From an uncultured Muribaculaceae bacterium (GTDB lineage Bacteria; Bacteroidota; Bacteroidia; Bacteroidales; Muribaculaceae), in the NCBI GenBank assembly GCA_910584665.1, contig CAJUBL010000086.1:1-9103 (forward strand): 9,103 bases of DNA, written 5' to 3'. Numbering within the stretch: the first letter of the stretch is position 1; each line of letters begins with the position of its first letter. The notes under the pieces are model-generated. The model was given only the letters and a program-made list of their open reading frames with translations, ran no database searches and was not told where the DNA came from. Below are positions 7,073 to 9,103 of this stretch, piece by piece. The position numbers and the translations under genes are program-made.

Positions 7073-7080
7073 CAAAGATA
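7073..7080 (-). promoter_or_regulatory. lemA-fkbp promoter -7 box
   Basis: The minus strand reads TATCTTTG, an exact TAnnTTTG match, 40 nt upstream of the lemA ATG at 7033. No TTTG/TTG box is present 19-21 nt further up; that position is occupied by the second arm of an inverted repeat. This could mean a promoter helped or blocked by a DNA-binding protein. Confidence 0.6.
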
Positions 7081-7108
7081 GCCTAAAATAAATTAATAGG
7101 CTATCTTT
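7074..7108. repeat. 12-bp inverted repeat on the lemA promoter
   Basis: AAAGATAGCCTA (7074-7085) and TAGGCTATCTTT (7097-7108) are perfect complements around an 11-nt AT-only spacer. One arm contains almost the whole -7 box, and the other lies where the -33 box should be. It may be an operator for a dimeric regulator. It could instead be a terminator hairpin for glyQS, whose stop is about 118 nt upstream in the minus direction, but only three T follow the stem on that strand. Confidence 0.55.
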
Positions 7109-7156
7109 TAAACATTATTAAGATATTCAGGTTTACGTGGCAAACCCTGTTCTGGA

Positions 7157-7203
7157 ATTGACGCTTTTACTGAGTTTATACTTAAGTAATGATACGCGTC
7201 AAT
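7157..7203. repeat. 8-bp inverted repeat with long loop in the glyQS trailer
   Basis: ATTGACGC (7157-7164) and GCGTCAAT (7196-7203) are perfect complements around 31 nt. Inside, on the minus strand, TTACT and AGTAA can also pair, giving an elongated imperfect hairpin in the glyQS 3' region. No T run follows, so it is not a classical terminator; it could be a transcript-end structure or chance. Confidence 0.3.
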
Positions 7204-7226
7204 GCTGTTGAATGTCGTTTTTTGAT

Positions 7227-8771
7227 TTATCCCAGACGGCGTAGCAACGAGTTGATGCTCACTTTGTCGTGTATGAGCCTGTGCAGATCGGAAATGTTCA
7301 CGCGTTCCTGTTCCATCGAGTCACGGTGACGCAGTGTTACTGTATTATCCTCGAGCGTCTGGTGGTCGACTGTGATGCAGAACGGAGTACCGATGGCATC
7401 CTGTCGACGGTAACGCTTGCCTATGGAGTCTTTCTCGTCATAGTGGGTGGCGAAGTCAAACTTAAGGTCGCTGACAATCTCGCGAGCCTTGTCTGGAAGC
7501 CCGTCTTTACGTACGAGGGGCATTACAGCGCACTTTACAGGAGCGAGCGGGGCTGGAAGATGCAGCACTACACGTGTTTCTCCGTTGGGCAGGGCCTGTT
7601 CCTCATAGCTCGAACACAATACAGACAGGAACATGCGGTCGACGCCGATTGAGGTCTCGATGACGTATGGTGTATAGCTTTCATTGAGTTCCGGATCGAA
7701 ATACTTGATATTTTTACCCGAAAATTTCTCGTGTTGAGACAGATCGAAGTTGGTGCGGGAGTGGATCCCTTCTACCTCTTTGAAGCCAAAGGGCATCCTG
7801 AACTCGATGTCTGTGGCGGCATTGGCATAGTGAGCAAGTTTCTCGTGATCGTGATAGCGGTATTTCTCATCGCCAAGACCAAGAGCCTTGTGCCACTTGA
7901 GGCGGGTCTCTTTCCACTGCTGGAACCACTTGAGCTCCTCGCCCGGGCGCACAAAGAACTGCATTTCCATCTGCTCGAACTCACGCATGCGGAAAATGAA
8001 CTGTCGGGCTACGATCTCGTTACGGAAGGCTTTGCCGATCTGGGCTATGCCGAAGGGTATGCGCATGCGTCCGGTTTTCTGGACGTTGAGATAGTTGACG
8101 AATATGCCCTGTGCGGTTTCAGGCCGCAGGTATACGGTCATGGAGCCGTCGGCTGTCGAACCCATCTCTGTTTTGAACATGAGATTGAACTGGCGTACGT
8201 CAGTCCAGTTTTTTGTGCCGCTGATAGGGTCGACGATCTCACAGTCGATGATAATCTGGCGCAGCTCCTCGAGATTGTTTTCGTTCATGGCCTTGGAGAA
8301 ACGTTCGTGAAGAACGTCACGTTTGGCTTTGTGTTCCAATACTCGGGGATTGGTATTGCGGAATAGATCTGCGTCAAAAGATTCGCCGAAGCGTTTGGCG
8401 GCTTTGGCTACCTCTTTCTCGATCTTGTCGTCGATCCGGGCTATCTCTTCTTCTATGAGCACGTCTGCGCGATAGCGTTTCTTTGAGTCGCGGTTGTCGA
8501 TGAGCGGGTCATTGAAGGCGTCGACGTGGCCCGATGCTTTCCAGATGGTAGGGTGCATGAAGATGGCCGAGTCAATACCCACGATGTTCTCGTGGAGCAG
8601 TGTCATTGCATTCCACCAGTAACGTTTTATGTTATTCTTTAGTTCTACGCCGTTCTGGCCGTAGTCGTAGACGGCCGACAGACCGTCGTATATTTCACTT
8701 GATTGAAAGACGAAACCGTATTCCTTGGCGTGTGAAACGATTTTTTTGAATACATCTTCTTGTTGTGCCAT
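7227..8771 (-). CDS. glyQS: Glycine--tRNA ligase, single-chain alpha2 type
   Basis: Charges tRNA-Gly with glycine in the cytoplasm. It is the class II homodimeric form (as in Thermus and eukaryotes), not the alpha2-beta2 form of E. coli. It has 514 residues from ATG 8771, close to the usual length of about 515 in Bacteroides. Seen: N-terminal DVFKKIVSHAKEYGFVFQSSE and SAVYDYGQNG leading into motif 1; HPTIWKASGHVDAF; glycine-pocket segment LRPETAQG (215-222); motif 2 GKAFRNEI (246-253); motif 3 GVDRMFL (376-382); and the anticodon-binding domain from about 400 (LAPVKCAVMPL, GKRYRRQDAIGTPFCITVD). An upstream in-frame TTG at 8813 is not used: it lies inside the promoter -7 box. The gene is monocistronic or ends before the lemA promoter. 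It is the first gene left of the plus-strand promoter repeats and is divergent from whatever they drive. Confidence 0.97.
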   Translation of the reverse strand: MAQQEDVFKKIVSHAKEYGFVFQSSEIYDGLSAVYDYGQNGVELKNNIKRYWWNAMTLLHENIVGIDSAIFMHPTIWKASGHVDAFNDPLIDNRDSKKRYRADVLIEEEIARIDDKIEKEVAKAAKRFGESFDADLFRNTNPRVLEHKAKRDVLHERFSKAMNENNLEELRQIIIDCEIVDPISGTKNWTDVRQFNLMFKTEMGSTADGSMTVYLRPETAQGIFVNYLNVQKTGRMRIPFGIAQIGKAFRNEIVARQFIFRMREFEQMEMQFFVRPGEELKWFQQWKETRLKWHKALGLGDEKYRYHDHEKLAHYANAATDIEFRMPFGFKEVEGIHSRTNFDLSQHEKFSGKNIKYFDPELNESYTPYVIETSIGVDRMFLSVLCSSYEEQALPNGETRVVLHLPAPLAPVKCAVMPLVRKDGLPDKAREIVSDLKFDFATHYDEKDSIGKRYRRQDAIGTPFCITVDHQTLEDNTVTLRHRDSMEQERVNISDLHRLIHDKVSINSLLRRLG

Positions 8772-8810
8772 TGCAATTTTAAAGTATGTGTTAGAAACAA
8801 TATTGAGCCG

Positions 8811-8841
8811 CAAAGATACTCCTTTTACGTCAAATGTGCAA
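8811..8841 (-). promoter_or_regulatory. glyQS promoter, Bacteroidota consensus
   Basis: On the minus strand TTG (8841-8839) is followed after 20 nt by TATCTTTG (8818-8811), fitting the Bacteroidota TTTG/TTG-N19-21-TAnnTTTG pattern. Transcription should begin near 8804, giving a leader of about 33 nt to ATG 8771. This also fixes the start codon, because the TTG at 8813 would lie upstream of the transcript. Confidence 0.8.
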
Positions 8842-8930
8842 CCATGTCGCTTATTTCATTTTCAGCGATATTTCATTCATCTGTTACGGATTGGTCGCAA
8901 TGGCTGTGAAATTTGATATGGTTCAATTTC
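8842..8930. other. Spacer between glyQS promoter and 74-bp repeats
   Basis: I see no gene, repeat or clear promoter here. The last eight bases or so show faint likeness to the matching part of the 74-bp unit, so the repeat may begin slightly before 8931. Confidence 0.5.
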
Positions 8931-8994
8931 TATCGACTTATTCCTTTCTTTGACTGCGTCCAAGGCACTTACGCCTGGCAAAATCAAAATAAAT

Positions 8995-9026
8995 TTTGAT
9001 TTGCTCTCGATTTTTCCGTATCTTTG
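8995..9026 (+). promoter_or_regulatory. Plus-strand promoter 1 in the 74-bp repeat
   Basis: TTTG (8995-8998), 20 nt, then TATCTTTG (9019-9026): a full match to the Bacteroidota -33/-7 promoter. It would start transcription near 9033, reading rightward into the second repeat unit and out of the window. Confidence 0.7.
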
Positions 9027-9068
9027 ACTCCGTCTTAGATACTTTCGCTCGGCAAAGTCAAAATAAAT

Positions 9069-9100
9069 TTTGATTTGCTCTCGACTTATCCGTATCTTTG
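9069..9100 (+). promoter_or_regulatory. Plus-strand promoter 2 in the 74-bp repeat
   Basis: TTTG (9069-9072), 20 nt, then TATCTTTG (9093-9100), exactly 74 bp after promoter 1. The start point would fall just beyond the right edge, so a plus-strand gene, or further repeat units, is expected there. Confidence 0.72.
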
Positions 9101-9103
9101 TGG

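Larger units (their letters stand above)
8931..9103 (+). repeat. Tandem 74-bp promoter-bearing repeat, about 2.3 copies
   Basis: Copies start at 8931, 9005 and 9079 and align without gaps at a period of exactly 74 bp; the third is cut by the window edge. Copies 1 and 2 differ at about 15 of 74 positions, but their last third is nearly identical: GGCAAA, one variable base, then TCAAAATAAATTTTGATTTG. That block contains a palindrome, in copy 1 AAATCAAAAT / ATTTTGATTT (8981-8990 and 8993-9002). The -33 TTTG sits in the right arm of the palindrome of one unit, and the matching -7 box lies at the start of the next unit. No coding frame is evident. Confidence 0.9.

Noticed and set aside
7731..8366. 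Plus-strand open frame of 211 codons inside glyQS
   Set aside because: It lies fully opposite a strongly conserved synthetase, shows no recognisable motif, and has no promoter of its own. It is a shadow of biased codon use.
8772..8813. Longer N-terminus of GlyRS from TTG 8813
   Set aside because: The TTG lies inside the -7 promoter box, upstream of the expected transcript start; MAQQEDVF from ATG 8771 is the normal GlyRS beginning.
8931..9103. CRISPR array
   Set aside because: The 74-bp units are contiguous, diverge by about 20 percent and hold promoter boxes; there is no alternation of short identical repeats with unique spacers.
8931..9103. Invertible promoter as in Bacteroides capsule loci
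   Set aside because: The copies are direct repeats and I found no flanking inverted repeats or recombinase gene in the window; the region beyond the edge is unseen.

Overview
The window looks like chromosomal DNA of a member of the Bacteroidota, most likely the order Bacteroidales; a gut family such as Muribaculaceae is only a guess. Three things support this. Several promoters carry the Bacteroidota -7 box TAnnTTTG, some with a TTG/TTTG box 20 nt upstream, and there are no clear Shine-Dalgarno sites. Two lipoproteins have acidic residues straight after the lipobox cysteine, as in Bacteroidota surface lipoproteins. The protein families (clostripain-type C11 peptidase, lipoprotein FKBP, single-chain GlyRS, RecJ followed by RecQ) fit the group.

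All seven genes lie on the minus strand, so transcription runs from right to left. From the right: glycyl-tRNA synthetase (7227-8771) with its own promoter; a lemA-fkbp pair (7033-5831) behind a promoter that overlaps an inverted repeat; a 15-bp perfect hairpin; a clostripain-family surface lipoprotein (4526-5719) followed 13 nt later by an MscS-type channel (3364-4512); an intrinsic terminator; and recJ-recQ (3058 to beyond base 1), whose reading frames overlap by 11 nt. RecQ is cut by the left edge after 445 codons.

The right end (8931-9103) differs from the rest. It is a tandem repeat with a period of exactly 74 bp, about 2.3 copies visible and running off the edge. Two complete plus-strand promoters lie in it, so it should drive a gene beyond the window, divergent from glyQS. 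This is the most notable non-coding feature.

The genes fall into three themes: translation (GlyRS), envelope proteins (LemA, FKBP, C11 peptidase, MscS channel), and DNA repair (the RecJ 5'-3' exonuclease and RecQ helicase, which cooperate in end resection in the RecF pathway). Most of the window is ordinary core genome. Points worth a second look are the 74-bp promoter repeat, an insert of about 80 residues in the MscS cytoplasmic domain, a RecQ without the usual zinc-binding cysteines in its visible part, and the inverted repeat on the lemA promoter. I saw no CRISPR array, tRNA, rRNA, insertion sequence, phage gene or defence island.
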